Shown: piece by piece, positions 1 through 8,478 of the stretch
How positions within the stretch are numbered: the first letter of the stretch is position 1
Layout of the letters: every line of letters starts with the position of its first letter
Made by a program: the position numbers and the translations under genes
Notes under the pieces: model-generated
What the model saw: only the letters and a program-made list of their open reading frames with translations
Database searches by the model: none
Told to the model about the DNA's origin: nothing
Source of the DNA: Streptomyces sp. CB02056
Lineage (GTDB): Bacteria; Actinomycetota; Actinomycetes; Streptomycetales; Streptomycetaceae
Direction: 5' to 3'
Length of the DNA: 64,000 nucleotides
Assembly: GCF_001905545.1 (NCBI RefSeq)
Contig: NZ_LIPD01000007.1
Span: 248,001-312,000, forward strand

Positions 1-11
1 TCTACGGCTCG

Positions 12-980
12 TCAGCAGGCCCCGTCGGTCCGGAGCGGGCGCCAGTCGCGCGGCGAGACCCCGTACGCGGCGCGGAAGGCCCGGCTGAAGTGCGCCGGGT
101 TGACGAAGCCCCAGCGCTGGGCGACCACCGACACGGTCGGGGCGGTCCGGCCGCGGCGGCCCAGTTCGCGGGCGCAGGCCTCCAGGCGGCGCTGCCGGAC
201 GAGCCGGCTCACCGTCACTCCCTCGTGCTCGAACAGCCGGTGCAGGTACCGCACCGAGATCCGGTGGGCGTGCGCGATCCGCTCGGGCGTCAGCTCCGGG
301 TCGCCCAGCCGCTGGTCGATGTACTCCCGCACCCGCCGGACCAGGTGCTCGTTCGGCCCGCCGAGGCCACCTGGACCCGAGCCGTCCGCCGCCAGCTGGA
401 CGACCAGCGCGCTCACCAGGTCGGCGACCCGCCCGGCCAGCTGGTCCCCGACCGGGCCGGGGTAGGAGTGCGCGGAGGCGGCCAGGGTGCCGAGGAAGGG
501 CCCCAGCACCGGCCCGCAGCCGTCCGCCGGACCGACGGCCGTACCCGCCGCGTGCCGCAGGTCGCGCTCCGACACGCCCAGCAGCCTGCACGGCAGCTGG
601 AACAGGTGGGTACGGAAGCGCCCCGGGTACTCGACGGCGAACGGCCGCCCGGCGTCGTACAGGACGAGCCCGCCCGGCGGCACCTCCGCGCGGCGCCCGT
701 CCTGCTCCAGCACGGCCCGGCCGGACTCCTGCACCCCGACCCCGACCCGCGGCTCGGTGCGCGGGGCCGGGGCGATCAGGTCGGCGCTACGGGAGAACCG
801 GGCGGTGTCCCCGTCCAGGGTGAAGATCCGCACGTAGCCGAGCCGGTGCGACACCGGGAGCCCGTCGAACGGCCGCCCGGTGAGCGGGTGCGCCCCCACC
901 GGCACCGGCGCCGCCGCACCGCCCCGGAACGCGGCCCTCCCCTCGTCCACGACCGCCCCGGCCGTCCCCCGCACACCCAT
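12..980 (-). CDS. AraC-family transcriptional regulator
   Basis: Transcription factor with an N-terminal AraC-binding-like (cupin-type) region and a C-terminal double helix-turn-helix. The C-terminal 100 residues carry the AraC signature: a first HTH around 'ISVRYLHRLFEHEG' and a second ending in 'WGFVNPAHFSRAFRAAYGVSP', followed by the usual 'PRDWR'. I chose the ATG at 980 because a GGGAGG-like ribosome site lies 7 bases upstream; an in-frame start at 1034 would add 18 residues without a comparable site. Length (322 aa) is normal for the family. It lies downstream of the LAL regulator on the same strand with a 61-bp gap, so the two may be co-transcribed. Target and ligand are unknown; regulation of the nearby terpene operon is only inference from position. 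Confidence 0.9.
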   Translation of the reverse strand: MGVRGTAGAVVDEGRAAFRGGAAAPVPVGAHPLTGRPFDGLPVSHRLGYVRIFTLDGDTARFSRSADLIAPAPRTEPRVGVGVQESGRAVLEQDGRRAEVPPGGLVLYDAGRPFAVEYPGRFRTHLFQLPCRLLGVSERDLRHAAGTAVGPADGCGPVLGPFLGTLAASAHSYPGPVGDQLAGRVADLVSALVVQLAADGSGPGGLGGPNEHLVRRVREYIDQRLGDPELTPERIAHAHRISVRYLHRLFEHEGVTVSRLVRQRRLEACARELGRRGRTAPTVSVVAQRWGFVNPAHFSRAFRAAYGVSPRDWRPLRTDGAC

Positions 981-1041
981 CTGACCGTCCTCCCGTCGAA
1001 GCCCTGCGCGACTCAGCCTGGACTTCGACGGCAACGGCCCG

Positions 1042-3825
1042 TTAGGTCATCTGACTGCCTGGTTCGACAGCGGTCGGAGGAAGCGCCGTCCCGGCCGGTC
1101 GACCGCCGTCGAGGGCATGGGCGAGCGCGGCCCGAGAAGTGATGCCGAGCTTCGGGAAGATCCGGTACAGGTGGGCCCCGACGGTGCGGGGCGACAGCTG
1201 GAGCTCCCGGCCGATCTCCTTGTTCGTCAGGCCGGTCGCGGCCAGCCGGGCGATGCGCAGCTCGTGGCCGGTCAGGCCGGACGGTCCGGCGGCAGGCCCG
1301 GCCGGCGGCAGGGCCGCGGAGTCCCCGGCGGCCCGCAGTTCCTCCTCGCACCACCGGGCCCAGGGCTCCGCCCGGAGGCGGCGGAACACGTGGTGGGCCG
1401 CGCGCAGCGGCTCCCGGGCCCCGGGGCGGTGGCGCCGGCGCAGCCACCCGCCGTGGGCGAGCCGCAGCCGGGCGAGGTCGAACGCCCACCGCTCGGCGCC
1501 CGGCACGGCGTACGCGGCGCGGTAGGCGGCGTCGGCCTCGTCGTCGGCGGCGGCCAGGGCGGTGGCGGCCGCGAAGAGGAAGGCGTGGCGGCCGGAGATC
1601 TCCGCCGAGCGGGCCGCGCGTCCGGCCGCGAGGTGCTGCCGGGCCTCCTCGTGCCGGCCGGTGTGCACGGCGGCCGTCACCAGGTCGAGGACCAGCGTGT
1701 GGTGCCAGGGCCGGCCGCCGGGCAGGTGTCCGGGCGGGGTGAGCTCGCAGAAGTGGGCGTACGCCTCCTCGTAGCGCCGGTGGGCGAGCGCGGCCAGGCC
1801 GCGCAGGTGGCTCAGGCGGTCCAGGACGTACCGCATCCGGGCGCGGGTGGCGGTCGGCCGGACGGCCTGTTCGATCTCCCGCAGGCCGTCCTCGTCGCCC
1901 CGGCCGGCCAGGAAGTGGGCGTGGTACAGGCGGAACACCAGGGCGTTGGTGCGGTAGCCGAGCTCCTCCGCGATCCCGGCCTCGCGCAGGCAGACGGCCG
2001 CCCGGTCCCACTGTCCGAGCAGGAAGTCCTGGTGGCACCTGGCCTTGGCGACCGAGCCCTGGGTGGCGTAGCCGTGCAGCCCGGTGAAGCGGCGCCACAG
2101 GTCGCCCTCGGGGCAGTCGAGCGCCGAGGCGGTCCAGAGCAGGAGCCAGGCGGCACCGGCCTCCTGCTCCTCGCTGAGGTCCGCGGCCGCCGCCCGGAGC
2201 GCGGCGGCCGTGTCCGGGCCCGGGTCGGTCCAGGCGCGCAGGCAGAGCCTGCCCGCCTCGGAGACGTTCTCCCGGTGCCGCTCCAGGGCCTGCCAGGCCC
2301 AGGGGTCGTCCGTGTAGCTGGCGGCCAGGAGGAGTTTGAAGTAGGCCTGTTCGACCAGCCCGCCGAAGGATTCGGCGCCCGGCGCGGTCAGCGCGTCGAG
2401 GGCCGCGGGCAGCAGGGCGGAGGAGGACTCGAAGTCGACGTGGTGGCTCTGGTCGACGTAGACCACCGCGTACGCGAACAGCGGGGCGGCGTCCTCGGGC
2501 ACGGTGCTGGCCTTCAGGTCCTCCACCAGGGCCGCGGTGTGCCGCAGTTGCCCGCCGTGGGCGGACATCACCGCGGCCCAGGTGAGCCGGCGAGCGCGCT
2601 CGCAGGAGCTGGGGCTGAGGGTGGCGGCGCGTTCGAGCAGCAGCGCGCCCTCCGCGTCGCCGCCGCGCCGGGCGAGGCCGCGGCCGGCCTCCTGGAGGCG
2701 GTGCGCGAGGTCCTCGTCGGGCAGCAGCGCGGCGGCGGCCTCGTGGACCAGCCGCCGGGGGTCGCCCGGCGCGAGCGCGTCGGACAGCGCGCGGTGCGCC
2801 TCGCGGCGCGCGGTGTCGGAGGCCGCGGAGACGACGGCGGTGCGCACCAACGGGTGCCGGAACACCAGTTGCCCGGCCGGGTCGAGCCGGGCCAGTCCGT
2901 CGGCCTCGATCCGCTCCAGGATCTCCCGCGCGTTCTCGTCCGCGACCGCGCTCAGCCACTCGCCGCTGCCGAAGTCCGGGCTGGCGGCCAGGGCGCCGAG
3001 CAGCAGCAGACGGCCGGCCTCCGGCGGCACCGCGCCCAGCCGTTCGGTGAACATCCGCTCCAGCTTCCGCCCCAGCGGCAGCCGCTCCGGCAGTGGCGCG
3101 GCCCCGCGCTGCTGGGCGGCCGCGAGCTGGCGCGGCAGCTCCACCAGCGCCAGCGCGTTCCCGGCCGCCTCCGCCAGCACCCGGTCCCTGGCGGGCGCGG
3201 CGAGTTCGGGGTAGCGGGAGCCCAGCAGCAGGGCCGCGTCCGTCCGGGGCAGCGCCCGCACGTCGACGGCCTCGGCGGACCAGAGCCGGGCGGCCGGCCC
3301 GTCCGGGCGGGTGGCGCCGACGATCACCACCCGCTGCTCGGCGCAGCGCCGGTGGAGGAAGGCGTAGACGGTCGCGCTCGACGAGTCGATCCAGTGCAGG
3401 TCGTCGAGGAGGAGCAGCGTCGGGGCGGCCCGCGCCGCCTCCTCCAGCAGGGCCAGCGCGGCGGCACCGACGGCGAGGCCGCTCGGGGCGCCGGGACGGA
3501 CGCCGAACGCGCTCTCCAGGGCCTCCCGCTGGTGGGCGGACAGCGCGGTGGAGCGCTGGAGCGGCGCCCAGAAGGCCTGGTGGAGGGCGCCGAACGCGAG
3601 GTCCGTCTCCGCCTCGGAGCCGACCGCGCGCAGGACGGTGAACCCGCGCTCGCGCGCCGCGCGTTCCACCCAGGCCAGCAGTGTGCTCTTGCCGACCCCC
3701 GCCTCACCGCGCAGCAGCACCGTGGACCCGCTCGCACCGTCCACGGCCTGGACCAGCGCCGCCGTCAGCAGCTCCGTCTCCCGCTGCCGGCCGACCAGGT
3801 CCGGAACCCGCCCGCCGTCCACCAC
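1042..3825 (-). CDS. LAL-type LuxR transcriptional regulator with AAA ATPase domain
   Basis: Large ATP-binding regulator of the LuxR (LAL/MalT-like) class, often a pathway-specific activator in Streptomyces. A Walker A loop (GEAGVGKST, near residue 40) and a Walker B strand (LLLLDDLHW) define the N-terminal ATPase. A long helical, TPR-like middle follows. The C-terminal LuxR HTH is at about residues 850-905 (LTNKEIGRELQLSPRTVGAH). The longest reading frame begins with TTG at 3870. I prefer GTG at 3825, which has a purine-rich GAGGGGG site 6 bases upstream and puts the ATPase close to the N terminus as in relatives. It is divergent from the terpene synthase operon across a 320-bp gap, so it is a plausible regulator of that operon (inference). 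The AraC gene follows on the same strand. Confidence 0.9.
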   Translation of the reverse strand: MVDGGRVPDLVGRQRETELLTAALVQAVDGASGSTVLLRGEAGVGKSTLLAWVERAARERGFTVLRAVGSEAETDLAFGALHQAFWAPLQRSTALSAHQREALESAFGVRPGAPSGLAVGAAALALLEEAARAAPTLLLLDDLHWIDSSSATVYAFLHRRCAEQRVVIVGATRPDGPAARLWSAEAVDVRALPRTDAALLLGSRYPELAAPARDRVLAEAAGNALALVELPRQLAAAQQRGAAPLPERLPLGRKLERMFTERLGAVPPEAGRLLLLGALAASPDFGSGEWLSAVADENAREILERIEADGLARLDPAGQLVFRHPLVRTAVVSAASDTARREAHRALSDALAPGDPRRLVHEAAAALLPDEDLAHRLQEAGRGLARRGGDAEGALLLERAATLSPSSCERARRLTWAAVMSAHGGQLRHTAALVEDLKASTVPEDAAPLFAYAVVYVDQSHHVDFESSSALLPAALDALTAPGAESFGGLVEQAYFKLLLAASYTDDPWAWQALERHRENVSEAGRLCLRAWTDPGPDTAAALRAAAADLSEEQEAGAAWLLLWTASALDCPEGDLWRRFTGLHGYATQGSVAKARCHQDFLLGQWDRAAVCLREAGIAEELGYRTNALVFRLYHAHFLAGRGDEDGLREIEQAVRPTATRARMRYVLDRLSHLRGLAALAHRRYEEAYAHFCELTPPGHLPGGRPWHHTLVLDLVTAAVHTGRHEEARQHLAAGRAARSAEISGRHAFLFAAATALAAADDEADAAYRAAYAVPGAERWAFDLARLRLAHGGWLRRRHRPGAREPLRAAHHVFRRLRAEPWARWCEEELRAAGDSAALPPAGPAAGPSGLTGHELRIARLAATGLTNKEIGRELQLSPRTVGAHLYRIFPKLGITSRAALAHALDGGRPAGTALPPTAVEPGSQMT

Positions 3826-4145
3826 TCTCGTCCCCCTCGGGTTCTCACCGCCCACTCCCCGGGCACCCAAGGCTACAATCCGTCAACCCGCCCTGGCACT
3901 ACGGCGGGTACTGCTCCGGGCGCGCAGCGTGCCCGGCCCCGGCTCTCGCCGCCGGCCCGCTGGTTCCCTCCCGGGCCATCCCCCGTGCACGGACGCGCAA
4001 CCGCCCCGGCTCCCGCCGCCGTAGCGTCATGCGGCGCACCGGCCCGGCGGTCCGCCGCGACCGCCTCACCTTCCGCGGCCACGCCGACCTCACCGCGTCC
4101 TTCCGGAACTGACCGCCCCCACACCAGACGAAGGCCGACACACCC
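3826..4145. other. Intergenic region between divergent LAL regulator and terpene operon
   Basis: About 320 bp with no convincing ORF. It must contain the promoters for both the LAL regulator (leftward) and the terpene synthase-P450 operon (rightward). I could not pick out a convincing -35/-10 pair or operator by eye. A GAAGG element about 11 bases before the ATG at 4146 is the likely ribosome site of the terpene synthase. Confidence 0.5.
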
Positions 4146-5141
4146 ATGACCGAGCCCCGCGACGGGCAGCCACCCAGCGCCCCGGACGACCTGTGGTGCC
4201 CCTTCCCCTCCCTGACGAACCCCCACGCCGAGCAGGCCGACCGGCAGAGCCTGGACTGGCTGGCGCGCCACCGGCTGCTGGACGGGCGCCACCGGCAGTC
4301 CGACCGGATCGGCCGCCAGCGCAGCGGCCACCTGGCCGCACGGACCAACCCCGAGGTCTCCGCCGGGATGCTGCGCCTGTTGTCCGACTGGTACGTCTGG
4401 CTCTTCGCCTTCGACGACGGGTACTGCGAGGACCGCGAACGCGGCGCCGCCCCCGGGCCGTTGGCCCGTACGACCGCGCTCCTCTCCCGGGTGGTCGACC
4501 CCGAGCCGCCCGGCGACGAGCTGCCCGGACCGGCCGGCGCCTACGCGACGGCCCTGCGGGAGATCCGGGACCGGGTCGCCGCGCAGGCCTCGCCGTCCCA
4601 GCTGTTCCGGTGGGAGTGCACGGTCCGCGACTACCTCTCCGCCCAGGTGTGGGAGGCCGCCAACCGGGAGGCGGGCACCGTACCGGGCCTGGCCGAGTAC
4701 GTGGCCATGCGCCGGCACGCCGGGGCGACGTACACCTGCCTCGCCCTGGTCGACCTCGCGGCCGGCGACGAAGTGCCGGCCGCGGAGGCGGACGGACCGT
4801 CGCTGCGCAGGCTCAGGGACCTCACGGCGAACCTGGTGAGCTGGGACAACGACCTGTACTCCCACGCCAAGGAGGCCGCCGGCGGCCAGGGCCGCCACAA
4901 CCTGGTCGAGGTCCTCGCCCGCCACCACCGCTGCTCCCCGGCCGAGGCCCGACGGTCGGCCGTCGCCATGCGCGACGCCGAGATGCGCGCGTTCGTCGAG
5001 CTGAGCCGGACCGTCCGCACGGACGGCAGCGAGGCGGCCTCCGCGTACGCCCGCAGCCTCGGGCTGTGGCTGCGCGGGCACATCGACTGGTCGCGCGGCA
5101 GCTCCCGGTTCGACGTGCCGTCCCCCGCGGCGAGGCACTGA
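4146..5141 (+). CDS. Class I terpene synthase (cyclase)
   Basis: Cyclises a linear isoprenyl diphosphate, probably farnesyl diphosphate, to a terpene hydrocarbon or alcohol; the product cannot be read from sequence. The Mg-binding motifs are present: an aspartate-rich DDGYCED at residues 90-96, a variant of DDxxD/E, and a perfect NSE triad NDLYSHAKE at 235-243. An Arg pair at 189-190 sits where the diphosphate sensor Arg is expected, 46 residues before the NSE motif. Near the C terminus the usual Arg-Tyr pair reads Arg-Phe (SSRF). At 331 aa it has the length of a single-domain bacterial sesquiterpene cyclase. Its stop overlaps the start of the P450 by one base (TGATG), so the two are translationally coupled and the P450 probably oxidises the product. 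Confidence 0.92.
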   Translation: MTEPRDGQPPSAPDDLWCPFPSLTNPHAEQADRQSLDWLARHRLLDGRHRQSDRIGRQRSGHLAARTNPEVSAGMLRLLSDWYVWLFAFDDGYCEDRERGAAPGPLARTTALLSRVVDPEPPGDELPGPAGAYATALREIRDRVAAQASPSQLFRWECTVRDYLSAQVWEAANREAGTVPGLAEYVAMRRHAGATYTCLALVDLAAGDEVPAAEADGPSLRRLRDLTANLVSWDNDLYSHAKEAAGGQGRHNLVEVLARHHRCSPAEARRSAVAMRDAEMRAFVELSRTVRTDGSEAASAYARSLGLWLRGHIDWSRGSSRFDVPSPAARH

Positions 5142-6493
5142 TGCGCGAGGACGCCGCCCCGCCCGGCAGCGCGCCGCGCGCGCCCGGCCACCTGCCCCTG
5201 CTCGGCCACCTGCTCCCGCTGCTGACCCGCCCCGTGCCGTTCCTCCAGTCGCTCGCCGACCACGGCCCGGTGGTGCGGATCCACCTGTGGCGCAGGCCCG
5301 TTCACGTCCTCACCGACCCCGGGCTGGTCCACCGGCTGCTCGTCCAGGACGCCGCGAGGACCGAGAAGGGCTTCGTCTTCGACCAGGCCCGCGGCCTGCT
5401 GGGCAACGGCCTGTTCATCTCCGAGGGCGCCTTCCACCTCCGCCAGCGGCGCCTGGTGCAACCGGCCTTCCACCGCGACGGCATCCGCCGGTACGCCGCC
5501 CTGGCCGCGCGGCTGGCAGCGGCGGCGGTGTCCCGCTGGGAGACCGGGCGGCCCGCGCCGATCGAGCCGCGGATGCACGGACTCGCCCGGGACATCGTGG
5601 TCGAGGCACTGTTCGCCACCCGCCTGAGCGCCGCCCAGAAGGCCCGGATCGACCGGGCCGTGCCCGTCGTCCTCACCGGCTTCGTCCAGCGGGCGCTCTA
5701 CCCGTCGCCGCTGCTGGAGAAGCTGCCCGTACCGGCCAACCGGCGCTTCGACGCGGCGGTCCGCGACCTGCGCACCGTCGTGGACGAGATCGTCGATCAG
5801 GCCGCCGCCCCGCAGCAGGGCCCGGACGGCACCCTGCTGTCCCTGCTGCTGACCACCCGCGACGAGGAGACCGGCCTCGCCATGCCACCGGCCCAGGTCA
5901 GGGACGAGGCGGTCTCGCTGCTCCTGGCCGGCACCGAGACGACCGCCACCACGCTCGCCTGGCTCTTCCACGAACTCGCCCGGCACCAGGACCTCCAGGA
6001 CGAGCTGAGCGAGGAGGTGCGCGCCGTCGCCCCCGACGGTGCCGTGTCCCCGGACGACCTGCCGCTCCTGGAGCGCACGGGGCACGCCATCAGCGAGACC
6101 CTCCGCCTCCACACCCCCAACTGGATCCTGATGCGCCGGGCGGTGGAGCCCCTCCGGTACGGCGGCGTCGTCCTGCCCCCGGGGGCGGAGATCCTCTTCA
6201 GCCCGACCGCGCTGCACCGCTCCCCGCGGCTCCACCCCGACCCGTCGCGGTTCGACCCCGACCGCTGGCGCCGCCCCGAAGGCCACGCCCCACCCAGGCT
6301 GTTCATCCCCTTCGGCGCGGGCCGGCACAAGTGCGTCGGCGAGTCCTTCGCCTGGACCGAGATGCTCGTCGTCACCGCGGCCGTCCTCGCCCGCCTGCGC
6401 CTCAGCCCGGCCACGGCCACCCCCCTCCGGGAGAGCGCCACCGCCGCCACCGTCCGCCCACGCGGCCCGCTGCTCGTCGCCGAACCCCGGTGA
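5141..6493 (+). CDS. Cytochrome P450, terpene-oxidising candidate
   Basis: Haem monooxygenase of 450 aa. It shows the oxygen-binding I-helix motif AGTETT, the ExxR of the K helix (ETLR), and the haem loop FGAGRHKCVG with the ligand Cys at residue 398. The N terminus (APGHLPLLGHLLPLL) has the proline-rich start seen in P450s paired with Streptomyces terpene cyclases. It begins at the ATG overlapping the terpene synthase stop. No ferredoxin or reductase gene is adjacent, so redox partners must come from elsewhere, possibly the set at 59.9-61.3 kb (inference). The likely role is hydroxylation or multi-step oxidation of the terpene made by the upstream enzyme. Confidence 0.9.
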   Translation: MREDAAPPGSAPRAPGHLPLLGHLLPLLTRPVPFLQSLADHGPVVRIHLWRRPVHVLTDPGLVHRLLVQDAARTEKGFVFDQARGLLGNGLFISEGAFHLRQRRLVQPAFHRDGIRRYAALAARLAAAAVSRWETGRPAPIEPRMHGLARDIVVEALFATRLSAAQKARIDRAVPVVLTGFVQRALYPSPLLEKLPVPANRRFDAAVRDLRTVVDEIVDQAAAPQQGPDGTLLSLLLTTRDEETGLAMPPAQVRDEAVSLLLAGTETTATTLAWLFHELARHQDLQDELSEEVRAVAPDGAVSPDDLPLLERTGHAISETLRLHTPNWILMRRAVEPLRYGGVVLPPGAEILFSPTALHRSPRLHPDPSRFDPDRWRRPEGHAPPRLFIPFGAGRHKCVGESFAWTEMLVVTAAVLARLRLSPATATPLRESATAATVRPRGPLLVAEPR

Positions 6494-6622
6494 TCTGCCG
6501 GCGGCCGGCGCGTGCGCGCAGGGGCAGGCCCCGGTGCCCGGGTACGACGACCGGCCGGCGGACGTGGCGGCGGTGGCCGTACTGCCGTGAACCCGTCATT
6601 CCTGCGGATACCGGGGGATAAC

Positions 6623-6642
6623 CCCACCCACGACCGGGTGGG
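6623..6642 (+). terminator. Hairpin after the terpene operon
   Basis: CCCACCC and GGGTGGG form a 7-bp stem with a 6-base loop, 130 bp downstream of the P450 stop and upstream of the serine hydrolase. There is no T-tract, as is common in this GC range. The role as terminator is inferred from position. Confidence 0.4.
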
Positions 6643-6733
6643 TAGCGGCATCGTCGCAGGTGGTCCGCTCCGGAGAGGGTTGGGGCAGCGGCGTGACCCG
6701 CCGGCTTCCTCGACAAGCAACCGGAGTTGATGC

Positions 6734-7879
6734 ATGCGCAATCAGGCGCAGCAGACCGTCCACCCGTCCCGCCCCAGGAAGGTCCTGGTGGCCGCGATGG
6801 CCGTCGGTGCCCTGACGACGGGGGTACTGACCCCCACCACGGCCTTCGCGGCACCGAAGCCGGACACCGTCCAGCAGGGCCTCGACGCACTGGTGCGGGA
6901 CGACGGCATCGTCGGCACGCTGGCGAACGTCGAGAAGGGGCACGGCCGAGCCCGCAACTACACCGCCGGGGTGGGTGACCTGGCCACCGGGGCGAAGGTC
7001 CCGGTCGACGGTCAGGTGCGGATGGGCAGCAACACCAAGACGTTCACGGCGGTGGTCGTGCTGCAACTGGTCGGAGAGGGGAAGATCGGCCTCGACGCAC
7101 CCGTCGAGACCTACCTGCCGGGCCTCGTCCGCGGGGACGGCATCGACGGGCGGAACATCACCGTCCGTCAGCTCCTCCAGCACACCAGCGGGCTCCCGGA
7201 GTACCTGCGGGGTGATGCCTCGTTCCACTACTACGAGCCGCGCGACCTCCTCGACAACGCACTGCGGTTCAAGGCCGACTTCGCCCCTGGCGACCGGTTC
7301 AACTACAGCAACACGAACTACCTCGTGGCCGGCCTGATCGTCCAACGGGTCACCGGCCGCCCGCTCGCGGCGGAGATCGACCGCCGCATCGTCAAGCCCG
7401 TCGGCCTGCGCCACACCTACTTCCCCACCCCCGGCGACACGACCATCCGCGAGCCCCACCCCAAGGGCTACTACCGCGACACCCCCGACGCACCCCAGCA
7501 GGACGTCACCGAGACCGACCCCTCCTTCGGCTGGGCCGCCGGTCAGATGATCTCCACCAACTCCGACCTCAACCACTTCTTCTCCGCACTCCTCCACGGC
7601 GGCCTCCTCCCACCCGCCCAGCTCGCCGAGATGAAGAAGACCGTCCCCGCCGAGGCCGTCGGCCCCGGCGCCGCCTACGGACTCGGCCTCGTGAGCAGGC
7701 CCCTGCCCTGCGGCGGCCTCTACTGGGGCCACGGCGGCAGCTTCCCCGGCTACGAGACCCGCGGCGGCGTCACCGAGGACGGCAGCACCGCGGCCAACAT
7801 CGCCGTGACCTCCCGCCCGACCGACAAGGCCGCCCTGAGGCACGTCGAGAACGTCGTCGAAGCAGCCCTCTGCCGCTGA
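6734..7879 (+). CDS. Secreted serine hydrolase, DD-peptidase/class C beta-lactamase fold
   Basis: Member of the serine beta-lactamase-like/D-alanyl-D-alanine carboxypeptidase superfamily (Pfam Beta-lactamase). A Sec signal peptide covers residues 1-40 (basic start, hydrophobic core, AFA|AP-like cleavage site). All three active-site motifs are present: SNTK at 99-102 (nucleophile Ser99, Lys102), YSN at 191-193 and HGG at 332-334. The protein acts outside the membrane, on peptidoglycan peptides or on an ester or peptide substrate; the exact substrate is unknown. A GGAG ribosome site lies 7 bases before the ATG at 6734. It is a paralog of the gene at 11020-12192: both share long identical stretches around the SxxK motif. 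A strong hairpin follows it. Confidence 0.9.
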   Translation: MRNQAQQTVHPSRPRKVLVAAMAVGALTTGVLTPTTAFAAPKPDTVQQGLDALVRDDGIVGTLANVEKGHGRARNYTAGVGDLATGAKVPVDGQVRMGSNTKTFTAVVVLQLVGEGKIGLDAPVETYLPGLVRGDGIDGRNITVRQLLQHTSGLPEYLRGDASFHYYEPRDLLDNALRFKADFAPGDRFNYSNTNYLVAGLIVQRVTGRPLAAEIDRRIVKPVGLRHTYFPTPGDTTIREPHPKGYYRDTPDAPQQDVTETDPSFGWAAGQMISTNSDLNHFFSALLHGGLLPPAQLAEMKKTVPAEAVGPGAAYGLGLVSRPLPCGGLYWGHGGSFPGYETRGGVTEDGSTAANIAVTSRPTDKAALRHVENVVEAALCR

Positions 7880-7952
7880 GGCCGCTCAGGCCGCTCAGGC
7901 CGCTGCGCCCGGACAACACCGGCGTACGCACCAATGGTTCCGCGGTTCCGGC

Positions 7953-7993
7953 CTCCGGCCCGGGGCGGGGTACTCCCCCGCTCCGGGCCGGAG
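7953..7993. terminator. Strong bidirectional hairpin terminator
   Basis: An 18-bp stem (outer arms CTCCGGCCCGG at 7953-7963 and CCGGGCCGGAG at 7983-7993, with G-C pairs continuing inward and one G-U) with a 5-base loop. It sits between the convergent serine hydrolase and the small membrane protein gene, so it can serve both. Confidence 0.75.
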
Positions 7994-8016
7994 ACCAACT
8001 ACCGGACGCCCCTTGG

Positions 8017-8337
8017 CTAGCGGCCCGGGGTGCCGCTCCGGGACTGGCGACGCTCCCGGCGGCGTTGCTCCTTCTTGGCCCGGTCCTCGGCGAGGATCCG
8101 GCCGCGCGAGATCCAGCCCGCGAGCCCCGTGATCGCGAGCAGCAGCATGCCGAGCCACGGAGCGATCCGGAACGCGAGCCAGGTGACGAGGAGCATCGCA
8201 GCCAGCACGACCAGCCCCATGGCCAGCAGGAGCAGCGTGAGCGCCACACCACTGAACAGCCGCTTGGCGCGGTTCTTCGGACCGCTGCGGTTCAGCGCCT
8301 CGGAAACGCTGTAGCCCTGCCCCTGATCGTTGCTCAT
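8017..8337 (-). CDS. Small membrane protein of unknown function
   Basis: A 106-aa protein with two closely spaced hydrophobic segments at about residues 30-80 and a strongly basic C-terminal tail (KKEQRRRERRQ). I do not recognise the family. The start is the ATG at 8337, where a GGGAGGG ribosome site lies close upstream; a longer reading frame to 8391 lacks such a site. It stands alone between the hairpin at 7953 and the oxygenase gene, 141 bp from the stop of the latter. Topology suggests a hairpin insertion in the cytoplasmic membrane with a cytoplasmic basic tail (inference from the positive-inside rule). Confidence 0.7.
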   Translation of the reverse strand: MSNDQGQGYSVSEALNRSGPKNRAKRLFSGVALTLLLLAMGLVVLAAMLLVTWLAFRIAPWLGMLLLAITGLAGWISRGRILAEDRAKKEQRRRERRQSRSGTPGR

Positions 8338-8478
8338 CCGCCCTCCCAAGCGCGCACCCCCAAGGCTAAGTAACCACCGGCGACAGGGCAATGGATCAGC
8401 TGGCGAGGAGGTCGGCAGGCAACGGATGCCGGAGGGACGAGGCGCGCCGTACGTACGCGCGCGGCGGGCGGGGGCCGG

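Noticed and set aside
1117..4149. Plus-strand open frame of about 1010 codons opposite the LAL regulator
   Set aside because: It is antisense to a gene with clear ATPase and HTH motifs, is rich in Gly/Arg/Pro/Gln as expected from shifted GC-rich codons, and has no domain signature.
7877..7912. Triple direct repeat of about 9 bp (GGCCGCTCA-like) after the first serine hydrolase stop
   Set aside because: Too short and imperfect for an att site or CRISPR; probably simple GC-rich slippage beside the terminator.
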